From assembly GCA_001465015.1 (NCBI GenBank), contig LNEO01000339.1, positions 1 to 46,554 on the forward strand: a stretch of 46,554 nt of DNA, given 5' to 3'. Numbering within the stretch: position 1 is the stretch's first letter; every line of letters begins with the position of its first letter. The position numbers and the translations under genes were made by a program. Under the pieces are notes generated by a model. That model had not been told where the DNA came from and searched no databases. It saw only the letters and a program-made list of their open reading frames with translations. Below, in pieces: positions 23,450-32,865 of this stretch. This stretch comes from Deltaproteobacteria bacterium Ga0077539 (GTDB lineage Bacteria; Myxococcota_A; Polyangia; Polyangiales; Ga0077539).

Positions 23450-26080
23450 TCAGGCTCGATCGAAGACGAACTTGTCTTCGCGGTAGTCCACGCGGACCTT
23501 GTCTCCGCCGCGCCACACGCCGGCGACGATCTCTTTGGCCAGGGGATTCTGCACGTTCTTCAAGATCACGCGCTTGAGCGGGCGCGCGCCGAACGCAGGC
23601 TCGTACCCGAGCTCGACGAGCTGAACGCGGGCCGCGTCGGTGACCTCGAGCTTGATCCTGCTCTCTCCGAGCAGCCTCGCGAGCCCCTTGATCTGGATGT
23701 CCACGATGCCGCGGAGGTTCTCTTTGCTGAGGCGATTGAAGATCACCTGATTGTCGATGCGGTTGAGAAACTCGGGCCTGAAGAACTTCTTGAGCTCGTC
23801 TTTGACCGTGGCCGCGAGGGACTCGTTGTCGACGCCCTTCTCGGCGGCCTCGAGGATCTTGAGCCCGCCGACGTTGCTCGTGAGGATCACCACGGTGTTC
23901 GAGAAATTCGCGAGGCGACCGCGCGAGTCGGTGAGCCTGCCGTCGTCGAGCACTTGAAGAAGAACGTTGAAGACGTCGAGGTGCGCCTTCTCGACCTCGT
24001 CGAAGAGGACGACGGAGTAGGGGCGACGACGGACGGCCTCGGTGAGCATTCCGCCCTCCTCGCTGTCGACGTAGCCCGGGGGCGCGCCGAGCAAGCGCGC
24101 GACCATGTGCTTCTCCATGAACTCGCTCATGTCCAAGCGAATGAGCGCCGCTTCGTCGTCGAAGAGAAACTCTGCGAGGGCCTTGGCGAGCTCGGTCTTT
24201 CCGACGCCCGTGGGTCCCAGAAAGAAGAAGCTGCCGATGGGCTTCTTCGGGTCGCGGATGCCCACGCGCCCGGTCTGCACGGCGTCGGAGATGACCTTGA
24301 GGGCGGGGTCCTGACCCACCACGCGCTCGCGCAGTCGGTCCTCCATCTGCCGCAATCGATCTTGCTCGCTCTCGAGCATCTTCGACACCGGAACGCCGGT
24401 CCACTGCTCGACCACCGCCGCCACGCTCTCTTCGGTGACCATCGGTCTGAGCAGCAATTTGCCCTCTTGCGCGAGCGCCGCGTCCGCGTCCGCGAGCTTC
24501 TTTTCGGCCAGCGGAACCTCGTCGAGCGCGATCTTCGACGCCCGCGCGTTGTCGCCCGTCGCCGACGCGCGATCGCGCTCTCCGCGCAGCGCCAGCAGCT
24601 TGTCCCTCGCCACGCGCGCGCCAGCGAGCGCTCCTCGCTGTCGATCCCACTGCGGCTCGAGCGAAGAGAGGCGCTCTCGCACCGAGCCGAGCTCCTTTTC
24701 GACGGCGCCGCGCGCCTCGACGGACGCGGGGTCGTCGTCGTCGACCAGCGCGCGATGCTGCGCTTCGAGCGCGGTTTTTCTGCGGCGAAGCTGATCGAGC
24801 TCCGCCGGCCCGACGTCGAGCGCGAGCCGGGTCTGCGCCGCCGCTTCGTCGAGCAGATCGATCGCGGGGTCGGGCAGCGCGCGCTCGCCGAGGTATCGCT
24901 TGGCGAACTTCACCGCGGCCACCACCGCGGGGTCCGTCACGCGCACGCCGTGATAGAGCTCGTAGCGCTCGATGAGCCCGCGCACGACCTCGGTGGCTTG
25001 CGAGAGCGAGGGCTCTTCGATCTCGATCGCCGCGAACAACCGCGAGAGCGCAGGGTCCTTGTCGATGTGCTTCTTGTAGCCGTCGGTGCTGGTCGTGCCG
25101 ATGATCTGGACCTCGCCCCGGGCGAGCGCGGGCTTGAGCAGGTCCACTGCGCCCGAGCCTGTCGCCTGGCTGCCGAACAGAGAGTGCAGGTCCTCGATGA
25201 AGAGCACGACGTCGCCCTCGCTCTCGCGGGCGGCCACCAGCACTTGCCTCAGTCGATCTTCGAGCTCGCCGCGGAGCTTGGCACCAGCGATGAGCAGGCC
25301 CATGTCGAGCTGCACGAGGCGCTTGCTCTTGAGCGGCTCGGGAACGTCTCCCAACGCCAGCCGCGCCGCGATGGCGCGGACGATGGTGCGCTTTCCGACG
25401 CCGGGCTCGCCGACGAGGACGGGGTTGTTCTTCTGCCTTCGCGCGATCACCTGGAGCACGCGGCGGATCTCTGCGTCTCGTCCGACGACGGGATCGAAAT
25501 TCGCCGCCCCCGAGAGCATGTCTCGCGTGAACTTCGCGATCGCGTCGCCCTCGGCGCCGTCGGGGCTCGCGCCTGCGCCGCTCGAGCGTCCTCCGCGCGA
25601 CTCGCCGGGGACGTCGGTCACCGTGGGGGGCGGCGGCTCTTGCACGGCGCGAGTCGCGTTGCGAATGCGATTTTCGTCGAGGTCCACCGCGCGCAGCACC
25701 GCGCCGAGCAGCCCGGTGGCCTCTGCGCTGAGCGCGAGCAGAAGGTGACGCACGCGCACTTGGGTCGCCTCGCGCGAGGCCTCGCTCTCGGCGCGCGCGG
25801 TGATCGCGAGCATGCGCGGAGAGAGGTACGCGATGGCGTTGGGCGCTTGAACGAGCCTCCGCAGCACGGCTTCGGCTTCGACGAGCACGTCGCCTGGGTC
25901 GACGCCGGCGGCTTCGATGAGCTTCTGCGCGTACGCGTCGCGGTCCAGCAGACGGTAGAAGAGATGAAGCGGCTCGACTTCGACGTGCGAGCGTTCGTCG
26001 GCGAGCGCCTGGGCTCCGGCGATCGCGGTCTTCGCGTCCGCGGCGTATCCCTCGAGGCGCCATGATCGGGTGGTGGTCAT
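23450..26080 (-). CDS. ClpB/ClpA-like AAA+ unfoldase with degenerate first ATPase module
   Basis: Encodes 876 residues: Clp N-domain (about 10-145), Gly/Pro-rich linker, AAA module D1 (about 185-390), a coiled-coil middle segment (about 395-530), AAA module D2 (about 560-770) and Clp C-terminal domain. D2 is intact: GPTGVGKTE, VVLFDEVEKAH and Arg in FRPEFLNR. D1 departs from family rules: Walker A ends GVGKR (Arg231 in place of Thr/Ser), Walker B reads LFIEDLH instead of LFIDELH, pore loop 1 reads GAKLRGE instead of GAKYRGE, and the second Arg of the usual ERRF finger is Leu (ALSRLF). D1 probably binds nucleotide poorly or does not hydrolyse it. No ClpP-binding IGF/L loop was noticed, so disaggregation or remodelling is likelier than proteolysis. 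Not called clpB because of these changes. Confidence 0.88.
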   Translation of the reverse strand: MTTTRSWRLEGYAADAKTAIAGAQALADERSHVEVEPLHLFYRLLDRDAYAQKLIEAAGVDPGDVLVEAEAVLRRLVQAPNAIAYLSPRMLAITARAESEASREATQVRVRHLLLALSAEATGLLGAVLRAVDLDENRIRNATRAVQEPPPPTVTDVPGESRGGRSSGAGASPDGAEGDAIAKFTRDMLSGAANFDPVVGRDAEIRRVLQVIARRQKNNPVLVGEPGVGKRTIVRAIAARLALGDVPEPLKSKRLVQLDMGLLIAGAKLRGELEDRLRQVLVAARESEGDVVLFIEDLHSLFGSQATGSGAVDLLKPALARGEVQIIGTTSTDGYKKHIDKDPALSRLFAAIEIEEPSLSQATEVVRGLIERYELYHGVRVTDPAVVAAVKFAKRYLGERALPDPAIDLLDEAAAQTRLALDVGPAELDQLRRRKTALEAQHRALVDDDDPASVEARGAVEKELGSVRERLSSLEPQWDRQRGALAGARVARDKLLALRGERDRASATGDNARASKIALDEVPLAEKKLADADAALAQEGKLLLRPMVTEESVAAVVEQWTGVPVSKMLESEQDRLRQMEDRLRERVVGQDPALKVISDAVQTGRVGIRDPKKPIGSFFFLGPTGVGKTELAKALAEFLFDDEAALIRLDMSEFMEKHMVARLLGAPPGYVDSEEGGMLTEAVRRRPYSVVLFDEVEKAHLDVFNVLLQVLDDGRLTDSRGRLANFSNTVVILTSNVGGLKILEAAEKGVDNESLAATVKDELKKFFRPEFLNRIDNQVIFNRLSKENLRGIVDIQIKGLARLLGESRIKLEVTDAARVQLVELGYEPAFGARPLKRVILKNVQNPLAKEIVAGVWRGGDKVRVDYREDKFVFDRA

Positions 26081-26202
26081 CGCGGCCGCGAGGATACACC
26101 GCTCCCCCGTCCTCTCCGTAGCGGAGAGTGAGACTCGCGATCCCCCTGTGATTTAGCGCCCCCAGCGCGGATTCGTGCGCCCCCGTTGGAGGGGCGCGTC
26201 GC

Positions 26203-29061
26203 TCACATGCGCGGCGTGAAGCGAACGGCCTGCATCAGGCTGATGGCGTTCGCCGCGTTGAACGAATACAAAACGCCGTTCATCCCATCGACGCTCTCGA
26301 GGCCGATGGTGCTCGACGCGCCGCTGAGGTCCGCGTTCATCGGATCGGACGACGCGCAGTAGTGATACTCGATCACGTTGGTGGTCTCGAAGAACTTCGC
26401 TTGAAAGCGCAGCGACGATCCCGTCACCGAGCGATCGCGGATGTTGTTCCACTCGATGACGAAGCGCCTGGTCATGCCCGTGCCGAAGATCGCGGTGCGG
26501 ACGTTCGCGCCTGTGTCGATTTGCAGGTCATCCCAGTTGACCGCGACGACGCCGTTGGGAACAGCCGTCGAAGGAAAGGCGTCGTTGATGTATTCTGCGG
26601 AAGCCGTCCCCATCGCGCTCGGCCAGAGCTGCGCCATCCCGTTGGTGTTGGCGCTGAAGTGCGTGACGGGCATGCCGAAGTAGCTCATCGAGAACGGGAG
26701 CATCGCGATGGGCGAAGTCGCGTCGTCGCCCGTCGCCATCAGCACGGTCGGCGTCACGCCCATCGCGCTGAAGTCGTCGCACATCGTCGGCGCGTTGGTC
26801 ACGAGATACGAGTTCGGCGTGACGGCGCTCGCGGCGAGCGTCGCTGTTCCGGCGGCGGTCGAGCTGTCCGATCCGACCGCGACGAAGAACGTGCGCGCCG
26901 TAGGGGTCCCGTTGCTCAAGCGGGCGGTGACCGCGGGGCTGGTGCTCGTTGTCGCCGCGCTGGCCAGGCATGTCGTGGCGGAGCACGAATCGACCGCGCG
27001 CATGCGCATTTGTTCGGTCCCAGTGCGCGTGAGCGTGAGGCTCACGCTCGAATCCGCGGGCACCGTCACCGAGTAGTAGAGGACGTCGCCGACGGTCGTG
27101 TTGCACGCCACAGGGCGCGTTCCTCGCGAGGTCATGGTGTCGACGGTGGCCATGGCGCCTGGAGCGACTGCGATCGCGCCGCTGCAGCTAGCGTTGGCGG
27201 CGAGCGCGGTGTTGCTCGTGTACGCGATGGTGAAGTTGCTCGCTGTGAGCGTGCTGTTGCTCGCGACGGCGATCGTGAACGTTCGCGCGGCAGCGGTCGT
27301 GTTTTCGACGGGGATCGCGACGCCGGTCGTCGAGCTCGACGTCGAGAGCGGGCAGGAGGTGGGCGTGCAGCTGTCGAGGACGCGCGCCCGCGCAGACTGC
27401 GTTCCGGTGTGCGTGAGCGTGACGGTCCCGCGCGTGTTGGCGGGGACGCTGATGGAGTAGAAGAGCTGGCTCGCGTCCGTGCACGGCGAGACCGACGGTC
27501 CGCCGAGCGCAGTGTTGCCAGAGACCGCCGCGGCGCCAACCGTGAGCGTCTGTGGGGCCGCGCAGGTCGAGTTCATCGCGAGCATCGTGTTGCTCGTGTG
27601 CGCGATCGAGAAGGTCCCTGGCGTCGACGTCGAGCTGCTCGCCACGGCGATGGTGATGGTCCTCGGCATGGCGCTCGAGTTCGTCACGGGAAACACCACT
27701 CCAGTGGTCGAACTCGTGGTCGAGAGGGGGCACGTCATGGGCGTGCAGCTGTCGAGCACCCTCGCGCGAACGGACTGCGTTCCCATGTGGGTGAGCGTGA
27801 CGTTGGCGACCGAGTTTGCCGGGACCGTGACCGAGTAGTAGAGCTGCGAGGCGTCGAACGTGCACGGGGCGACGGAGGTTCCGCCGCCGACCGTGTCGCC
27901 CATGCTCGCCGCGCCTCCCACCATGAGCGCGGTGGGCATCGAGCAGCTCGAGTTCGCTGCGAGGGGCGAGACGCTCGGCGTGATCGAGAAGCTACCGTCC
28001 GCAGTGGTCGAGCTGCTCGCGATCGCGAGGATCACGGTGCGAGGCGCTCCCGTGCTGTTGAGCCCCGCGACGGTGACAGCGGTGCCCATCGTCGAGGTCG
28101 TCACGCTGCCAGCGCAGCGAGTGGCCGAGCACGAGTCGGTGACAAATGCTCGAACGTTCTGCATCCCCGTCGCGGTCACCGCGAAGTTCACGCGAGAGTT
28201 CGCGGGAATGCTGAAGGAGTAGAACACCTGCCCGCCGATCGTGCCCAAGCAAGGCGAAACGTCGGTGCCTCCGCTCATCGTCGAGCCCGTCGTCGCCATG
28301 CCTGCGGTGAGCGCCGTCGCGCTCGCGCACGTCGCGTTGGCCGCGGGAGTAAACGTCGACGAATCGAGCTGGAACGGGCCTCCCGTGCCGAAGCCGTCGA
28401 CGATGACGGAGTACATTCCTGGCTCGAGCACCGCGCGAACAACGGCCCTGTTGTTCGCCGCTGTGTCGTCGCTGCACGCGACTTCGGTCATCACGTCGTT
28501 GCAGGCGCGACGCACCACAACGGCGGTGTCGAAGGTGGTCGCCATGTTGTTCGTGCTGAGCACGACACCGGTCCGCGTCGTGACACCGAGCGTGTAGACG
28601 CGCTCGTTCACGGCGTTGGGCGCCGATGCTGAACAAGAGAGAGCGCTGTTGAATCCTGCGGGCATCGTCGACAGCGTGCCCATCACCATGCCCATGGGCA
28701 GCGTGATCGCTCCTGACGGCGCAGGGCACACGGGTCCCACGCCGGTGTCCACGCCAGTGTCCACGCCGGTGTCGATGCCCGTGTCGGGGATCACGCCGGT
28801 GTCTGGGTCGACGCCCGAGTCGACGACGACGCCCGTGTCGGGATCGACGCCCGTGTCGGGATCGACGCCCGTGTCCATGGCGACGCCCGTGTCGGGGTCG
28901 ACGCCCGTGTCCGTCGTCACACCCGTGTCGGTGCGCGAATCCGCGCGGATGTCGCTGGCGGTGACGTCGCTGGCGTCTCCGCCGTCATTGACCGGCGGCG
29001 ACGGCGCGCACGCCGCGATGGCGAGCGCGAGCAGTGGCAGATGGCGCGATGAGATTCTCAA
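26203..29061 (-). CDS. large repeat-built surface lipoprotein with nidogen-like C-terminus
   Basis: Encodes about 952 residues. I start at the TTG at 29061 (GAGG 8 nt upstream), which gives the leader LRISSRHLPLLALAIAAC with lipobox IAAC; no ATG in this frame fits a leader. An Asp/Thr/Gly-rich linker of TGVDPD-type units follows (residues of about 30-110). The core has four or five related ~125-residue modules beginning AANSSC/ALAANASC and containing YSVTVPANS, LTHTGTQSARARVLDSC and RTFTIAVASS, probably PPC-like beta-sandwiches. The last 190 residues resemble nidogen-like domains: SYFGMPVTHFSANTNGMAQLWPS, VAVNWDDLQID, RRFVIEWNNI, VIEYHYC. It is likely adhesive or matrix-binding and exposed on the outer membrane. 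Role unproven. Confidence 0.85.
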   Translation of the reverse strand: MRISSRHLPLLALAIAACAPSPPVNDGGDASDVTASDIRADSRTDTGVTTDTGVDPDTGVAMDTGVDPDTGVDPDTGVVVDSGVDPDTGVIPDTGIDTGVDTGVDTGVGPVCPAPSGAITLPMGMVMGTLSTMPAGFNSALSCSASAPNAVNERVYTLGVTTRTGVVLSTNNMATTFDTAVVVRRACNDVMTEVACSDDTAANNRAVVRAVLEPGMYSVIVDGFGTGGPFQLDSSTFTPAANATCASATALTAGMATTGSTMSGGTDVSPCLGTIGGQVFYSFSIPANSRVNFAVTATGMQNVRAFVTDSCSATRCAGSVTTSTMGTAVTVAGLNSTGAPRTVILAIASSSTTADGSFSITPSVSPLAANSSCSMPTALMVGGAASMGDTVGGGTSVAPCTFDASQLYYSVTVPANSVANVTLTHMGTQSVRARVLDSCTPMTCPLSTTSSTTGVVFPVTNSSAMPRTITIAVASSSTSTPGTFSIAHTSNTMLAMNSTCAAPQTLTVGAAAVSGNTALGGPSVSPCTDASQLFYSISVPANTRGTVTLTHTGTQSARARVLDSCTPTSCPLSTSSSTTGVAIPVENTTAAARTFTIAVASNSTLTASNFTIAYTSNTALAANASCSGAIAVAPGAMATVDTMTSRGTRPVACNTTVGDVLYYSVTVPADSSVSLTLTRTGTEQMRMRAVDSCSATTCLASAATTSTSPAVTARLSNGTPTARTFFVAVGSDSSTAAGTATLAASAVTPNSYLVTNAPTMCDDFSAMGVTPTVLMATGDDATSPIAMLPFSMSYFGMPVTHFSANTNGMAQLWPSAMGTASAEYINDAFPSTAVPNGVVAVNWDDLQIDTGANVRTAIFGTGMTRRFVIEWNNIRDRSVTGSSLRFQAKFFETTNVIEYHYCASSDPMNADLSGASSTIGLESVDGMNGVLYSFNAANAISLMQAVRFTPRM
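28742..28933 (-). repeat. in-frame tandem coding repeats (DTGVDP units)
   Basis: Short direct repeats of 12 and 18 bp (consensus GACACGGGCGTCGACCCC on the minus strand) encode TGVDPD, TGVD and variants across the linker of the lipoprotein. Unit lengths are multiples of three, so copy-number change would shorten or lengthen the stalk without shifting the frame. Confidence 0.8.
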
Positions 29062-29312
29062 GATAGCCTCATGAATTGTGGTGTTCGTGTTGATGGCGAG
29101 ATCACCGCTCGGTGATCGCCCTGCGTCGAAGCGTTCGTGGTGGTGAACCGAGAGCCGGTGCAATCTCACCGACGCGAGCGCGATTGAGAAGCCCCCTCAG
29201 GCACTTTGAAAACCAGGCAAATCCGCGGTCGCCAGCAGGGACAGAGTATGTCTGCCGAGTACTCGCGCGTGCGCGCGAGGAGGCCTACGCTGAGCCAGGA
29301 TCTCCCTCTGCT

Positions 29313-31706
29313 ATGACCGCTACGACACTGCGCCAACCCGAGCTCTTCGCGGCGCCCGAGCAACCTGCTCCGGCGCTGTGGATCGACGTCGCCGTTCCGT
29401 TGCCGCTGCGGGGCAGCTTCACGTACTCGGTCGCGCAGGGGATGACGCGCAACGTCGCGCCAGGGGGGCGCGTGGTCGTTCCCTTCGGAAGGCAGCAGCT
29501 CGTCGGCTATGTGCTCGAGTGCAAGTCGACGCCGCCGCGAGGGATCGAGCTCGATCGGGTGCGTCCTGTCACCACGGTGCTCGACGACGAGCCGGTGTTC
29601 GACCCCGAGCTCTTGCGCTTTCTTCGCGACGCGGCGGACTATTATCTCTATCCGGTCGGCGAAGTGCTCCGCGCCGCGGCGCCTGCCGTCGATCGTCGCG
29701 AGAAGCGCTCGTTCGCAAGCGACCCGCGCGCCAAGGGCAAATCGCTCCGCGCGAAGTGGGCCTCGGTCCGCGAAGAGACCTTCGTCAAGCTCGCTCCCGT
29801 CGCGCCCGTCGTCGCTGAGTCCGCCGACTCGAAGGGCGCGAAGAGCGCGACAGGCAAGAGCGACGACCCACGCAAGGCCCGCGGCGACAAACAAGCGCAG
29901 ATCCTCGCGATCCTCGAGGCGCGCGGAGAGGTCTCGCTCAAAGAGCTCCGCGCGCACGTCAAAACTGCGCGCGAAGTGGTCGAACGCCTCGCCGGCCGCG
30001 GCGTCGTCGAGGTCACTCGCAGAGAGGTTCCCGCAGACCCCTTCTTCGGCCAGGCGGTGCACAGAGACACTCCCCCGCCGCTCACCGCTGCGCAGGCGGC
30101 CGCTGCCGAAGCGATCGTCCACGCGGTTCGCGAGCACCGACGAGAGGCGTTTCTGCTCCACGGCGTCACGGGCTCGGGCAAGACCGAGGTCTATCTGCGC
30201 GCGGTCGACGCTGTTCAGCGCGCAGGGCGCGGCGCGCTCATCCTCGTGCCCGAAATCGCCCTCACCCCGCAGCTCGTCGGTCGCTATCGCGCGCGCTTCG
30301 GCGACGACCTCGCCGTGTTGCACTCGGGCCTGAAGGACACCGAGCGCCACGCGATGTGGCGCAGGCTTCACACGGGCGAGTGCAAGGTCGCGATCGGCGC
30401 GCGCTCTGCGGTGTTCGCGCCCATCAAAGACCTCGGCCTCGTGCTCGTCGACGAAGAGCACGACCCGAGCTTCAAGCAGGACGACAACTTTCGCTATCAC
30501 GGCCGCGACCTCGCGTTGCTCAGGGCGCACCGCGCCGGAGCGGTCTGCGTTCTCGGCAGCGCGACGCCCTCGGTCGAGAGCTTCTTCGCGGCCAACGAGG
30601 GCCGCTATCGCATGCTCCAGCTGCCCGAGCGCGCGACGAGCGCGCCGCTGCCCGCGGTCGAGATCGTCGACCTTCGCAAGGTGGGCCGTCGCGGCCCGAC
30701 GGGGCACGATCTTCTCAGCTTGCCGCTCGTGAGGGCGATCGACGAGACGCTCGACCGCGGCGAGCAGACGATCTTGTTTCTCAATCGCAGAGGGTTCGCG
30801 CCGAGCGTCCGTTGCGGCGCGTGCGACAAGGCCCTCGAGTGTCCTTCGTGCTCGGTCGCGCTCGTGTTGCACCGACGCGAAGGAGCGCTGCGCTGTCACT
30901 ACTGCGACTTCACGACGCCCTTCATGGGCTCGTGCTTCAAGTGCCACTCGCCCGACGTCACGCTCATCGGCGTCGGAACAGAGAAGCTCGAGCAGAGCAT
31001 TATCTCAGCGTTTCCTCGGGCGCGCGTCGGCAGGCTCGATCGAGACGTCGCCTCGGGCGTCGGCGCCGAAGCCGTGCTCGACAAGCTCCGTCGCGGCGAC
31101 ATCGACGTCCTCGTGGGAACGCAGATGGTCACCAAGGGCCACGATTTTCCCCGCGTGACGCTGGTGGGCGTGATCGAGGCGGACGCCGCGCTCTCGTTGC
31201 CCGACTTTCGCTCGTGCGAGCGCACGTTTCAGCTCCTCGCCCAGGTCGCCGGTCGCGCGGGACGCAAAGACCTCCCCGGCCGCGTGCTCATCCAGACCTT
31301 TCAGCCGGGCCACCCGGTGCTGTACCGCGCCAGAACGCATGACTACGAGGGCTTCTACGAAGACGAGATCGCCGCGCGCAGAGAGCTCGGCTATCCCCCC
31401 TTCGGCCGCATCGCTGCGATCAAGATGGACTCGCTCGACGAGCAACGAGTGCGCGACGTCGCCGAAGACCTCGCGCGATTTTTGCGCGCGCTGCCCGAGT
31501 GTGAAGACGGCGCGGTCAAGCTCCTCGGGCCCGCGCCCTCGCCGATCGAGCGCGTTCGATCACGTACGCGCATGCAGGCGTTGCTTCGCGCCACCGAGCG
31601 CCCCGCGCTTCGCAGAGTGCTGCATCAGCTCGTGGCCCAGCTCGAGGCGCACCCGCCCCCCTTTGTGCGCGTCGCGATCGACGTCGATCCGATCCACATG
31701 CTCTGA
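29313..31706 (+). CDS. priA: primosomal protein N', DNA helicase PriA
   Basis: Encodes 797 residues from the ATG at 29313 (AGGA 12 nt upstream); the open frame extends further up but with a non-conserved leader. The N-terminal 3'-BD domain reads IDVAVPLPLRGSFTYSV and GRVVVPFGRQQLVGYV. A Lys/Ala-rich insertion (about 145-190) precedes a winged-helix segment. Helicase motifs: Walker A GVTGSGKTE (about 285), DEEH (about 381), GSATPS, and GTQMVTKGHDFP with AGRAGR. Eight Cys at residues 501-544 form the two zinc clusters (CGAC, CPSC, CHYC, CFKC). PriA restarts collapsed replication forks by loading the primosome. It stands alone on the plus strand, about 250 bp from its neighbours on each side. 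Confidence 0.96.
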   Translation: MTATTLRQPELFAAPEQPAPALWIDVAVPLPLRGSFTYSVAQGMTRNVAPGGRVVVPFGRQQLVGYVLECKSTPPRGIELDRVRPVTTVLDDEPVFDPELLRFLRDAADYYLYPVGEVLRAAAPAVDRREKRSFASDPRAKGKSLRAKWASVREETFVKLAPVAPVVAESADSKGAKSATGKSDDPRKARGDKQAQILAILEARGEVSLKELRAHVKTAREVVERLAGRGVVEVTRREVPADPFFGQAVHRDTPPPLTAAQAAAAEAIVHAVREHRREAFLLHGVTGSGKTEVYLRAVDAVQRAGRGALILVPEIALTPQLVGRYRARFGDDLAVLHSGLKDTERHAMWRRLHTGECKVAIGARSAVFAPIKDLGLVLVDEEHDPSFKQDDNFRYHGRDLALLRAHRAGAVCVLGSATPSVESFFAANEGRYRMLQLPERATSAPLPAVEIVDLRKVGRRGPTGHDLLSLPLVRAIDETLDRGEQTILFLNRRGFAPSVRCGACDKALECPSCSVALVLHRREGALRCHYCDFTTPFMGSCFKCHSPDVTLIGVGTEKLEQSIISAFPRARVGRLDRDVASGVGAEAVLDKLRRGDIDVLVGTQMVTKGHDFPRVTLVGVIEADAALSLPDFRSCERTFQLLAQVAGRAGRKDLPGRVLIQTFQPGHPVLYRARTHDYEGFYEDEIAARRELGYPPFGRIAAIKMDSLDEQRVRDVAEDLARFLRALPECEDGAVKLLGPAPSPIERVRSRTRMQALLRATERPALRRVLHQLVAQLEAHPPPFVRVAIDVDPIHML

Positions 31707-31955
31707 GCGTCGATGGCCTTGCTCTTGCTCTGCGCATCTGCGCGGAGCGAGCGCGCAATCAAACGCGCACAAGAGTTGAATAACCGACGACTCTTGCCGT
31801 TCAATCGCCGGCCCGCCGCGCGGGCGCAAGAATCGTCGACCAGACGGTCCTGCTCGAGGCAGCGCCCACACGCGGCGCTGTCAGAGTTCTGCAAAACAAA
31901 GGTGTTCTCGGCAACGATCGTCGCGAAAACCGCGGCGTTTTCGGAGGAAGCTCGA

Positions 31956-32483
31956 ATGAAGAAGTCTGTTGTTCTCAGCACGTTGGGTCTGGCTGCCGCG
32001 CTCGCTGTCTCGGGGTTCGGCGAGGACGTCGTCGCCCAGCAGTCGCTCCAGATCGGTGGCCGCAGCGCGAACTACGGCTCGGCCAACCTGCGCTCGGGCT
32101 TCATGCCCGACCCGCGTTCGGTCAACATCGTTGCAGGCGGCAACATCGACGCTCGCACGCTCAACCTCGGCGCGGGCTGCGTCGGATTCGTCACGCGTCA
32201 GCCTGACTACATCGTTCGGTTGCAGACTCCATCGTCGAACCTCCGCTTCTACGTGGTCGTTCCCGGCGCATCGGCCTCGACGAACACCGACACCACGCTG
32301 CTCGTCAACACCGCCGGCGGCGGCTGGATTTGCAACGACGATAGCTATGGCGGCGCGAACCCCACGGTGAACATCCCCAACGCCGCTCGCGGTCAGTACG
32401 ACGTCTGGGTCGGTTCGTACGTCCAGGGAGCGAACGCGCGTGGCCGTCTCTTCGTGACCGAGATGGACCGCAATCACCCGTGA
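31956..32483 (+). CDS. small secreted protein, tandem paralogue 1
   Basis: Encodes 175 residues; ATG at 31956 with GGAGGAAG 6 nt upstream. The signal peptide is MKKSVVLSTLGLAAALAVSGFGEDVVA-QQS. The mature domain contains SGFMPDPRSVNIVAGG, GCVGFVTRQPDYIV, a hydrophobic strand LRFYVVVPGA, DTTLLVNTAGGGWICNDDSYGGANP and GQYDVWVGSYVQG. This matches the layout of small PPC-like beta-sandwich domains that are common in myxobacterial exported proteins (acidic NDDS loop, DVWVG strand). It has two Cys, likely a disulfide. The next gene is a close copy of the same length. The 250 bp between PriA and this gene shows no clear promoter consensus. Probably periplasmic or surface-located; molecular role unknown. 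Confidence 0.85.
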   Translation: MKKSVVLSTLGLAAALAVSGFGEDVVAQQSLQIGGRSANYGSANLRSGFMPDPRSVNIVAGGNIDARTLNLGAGCVGFVTRQPDYIVRLQTPSSNLRFYVVVPGASASTNTDTTLLVNTAGGGWICNDDSYGGANPTVNIPNAARGQYDVWVGSYVQGANARGRLFVTEMDRNHP

Positions 32484-32865
32484 AAGGGTGACCGCGCCAC
32501 GGACCGCGTGGCCGACGATCGCTTCGCGGACTCGATGAGGGGCTCGATCCGCGACGGTGAATCCCGTCGGTTCAGTGGTCCGCGCTCGTGCGTCGAGACG
32601 CACATGAATTCATCTTCTCTCTGCGCGCACAGGCTCGCTCGTGCGGAGAGCTGCGCTCACTGTGCGTGCGCGCGAGCGGGGCCCTCCAGAGGCGCCGCGT
32701 TTCGTTGGCGAAGCGCAGCGCGAGGGTCTCGGACCGACGCCGCTCGACCACATGGAGGCTTCTCTGCGCGAAGCAGAATAGGCTACGAGAGACCGAACGA
32801 GCGTTGAAGCGCCGGCGCAGCCTGTGCCCGAATCACAACCCGATGGCGCTACGGAGAAAGCAGCT
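32484..32865 (+). other. 382-bp intergenic space between the two tandem paralogues
   Basis: No gene is supported here. Open frames exist on both strands but are Arg/Ser-rich without RBS or start support. The stretch probably contains the promoter of the second paralogue; only an RBS (GGAGAAAG at 32852-32859) can be pointed to. No strong hairpin terminator with a T-run follows the first gene. Confidence 0.5.

Noticed and set aside
21989..26065. 1358-residue plus-strand open frame
   Set aside because: It is the antisense of the DctP and ClpB-like genes. In this GC-rich DNA antisense frames stay open by chance, and the protein is Arg/Glu/His-rich without any domain.
26362..28632. 756-residue plus-strand open frame opposite the repeat lipoprotein
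   Set aside because: Arg/Asp/Gly-rich shadow; the minus-strand frame has a lipobox, repeated modules and a recognisable C-terminal domain.
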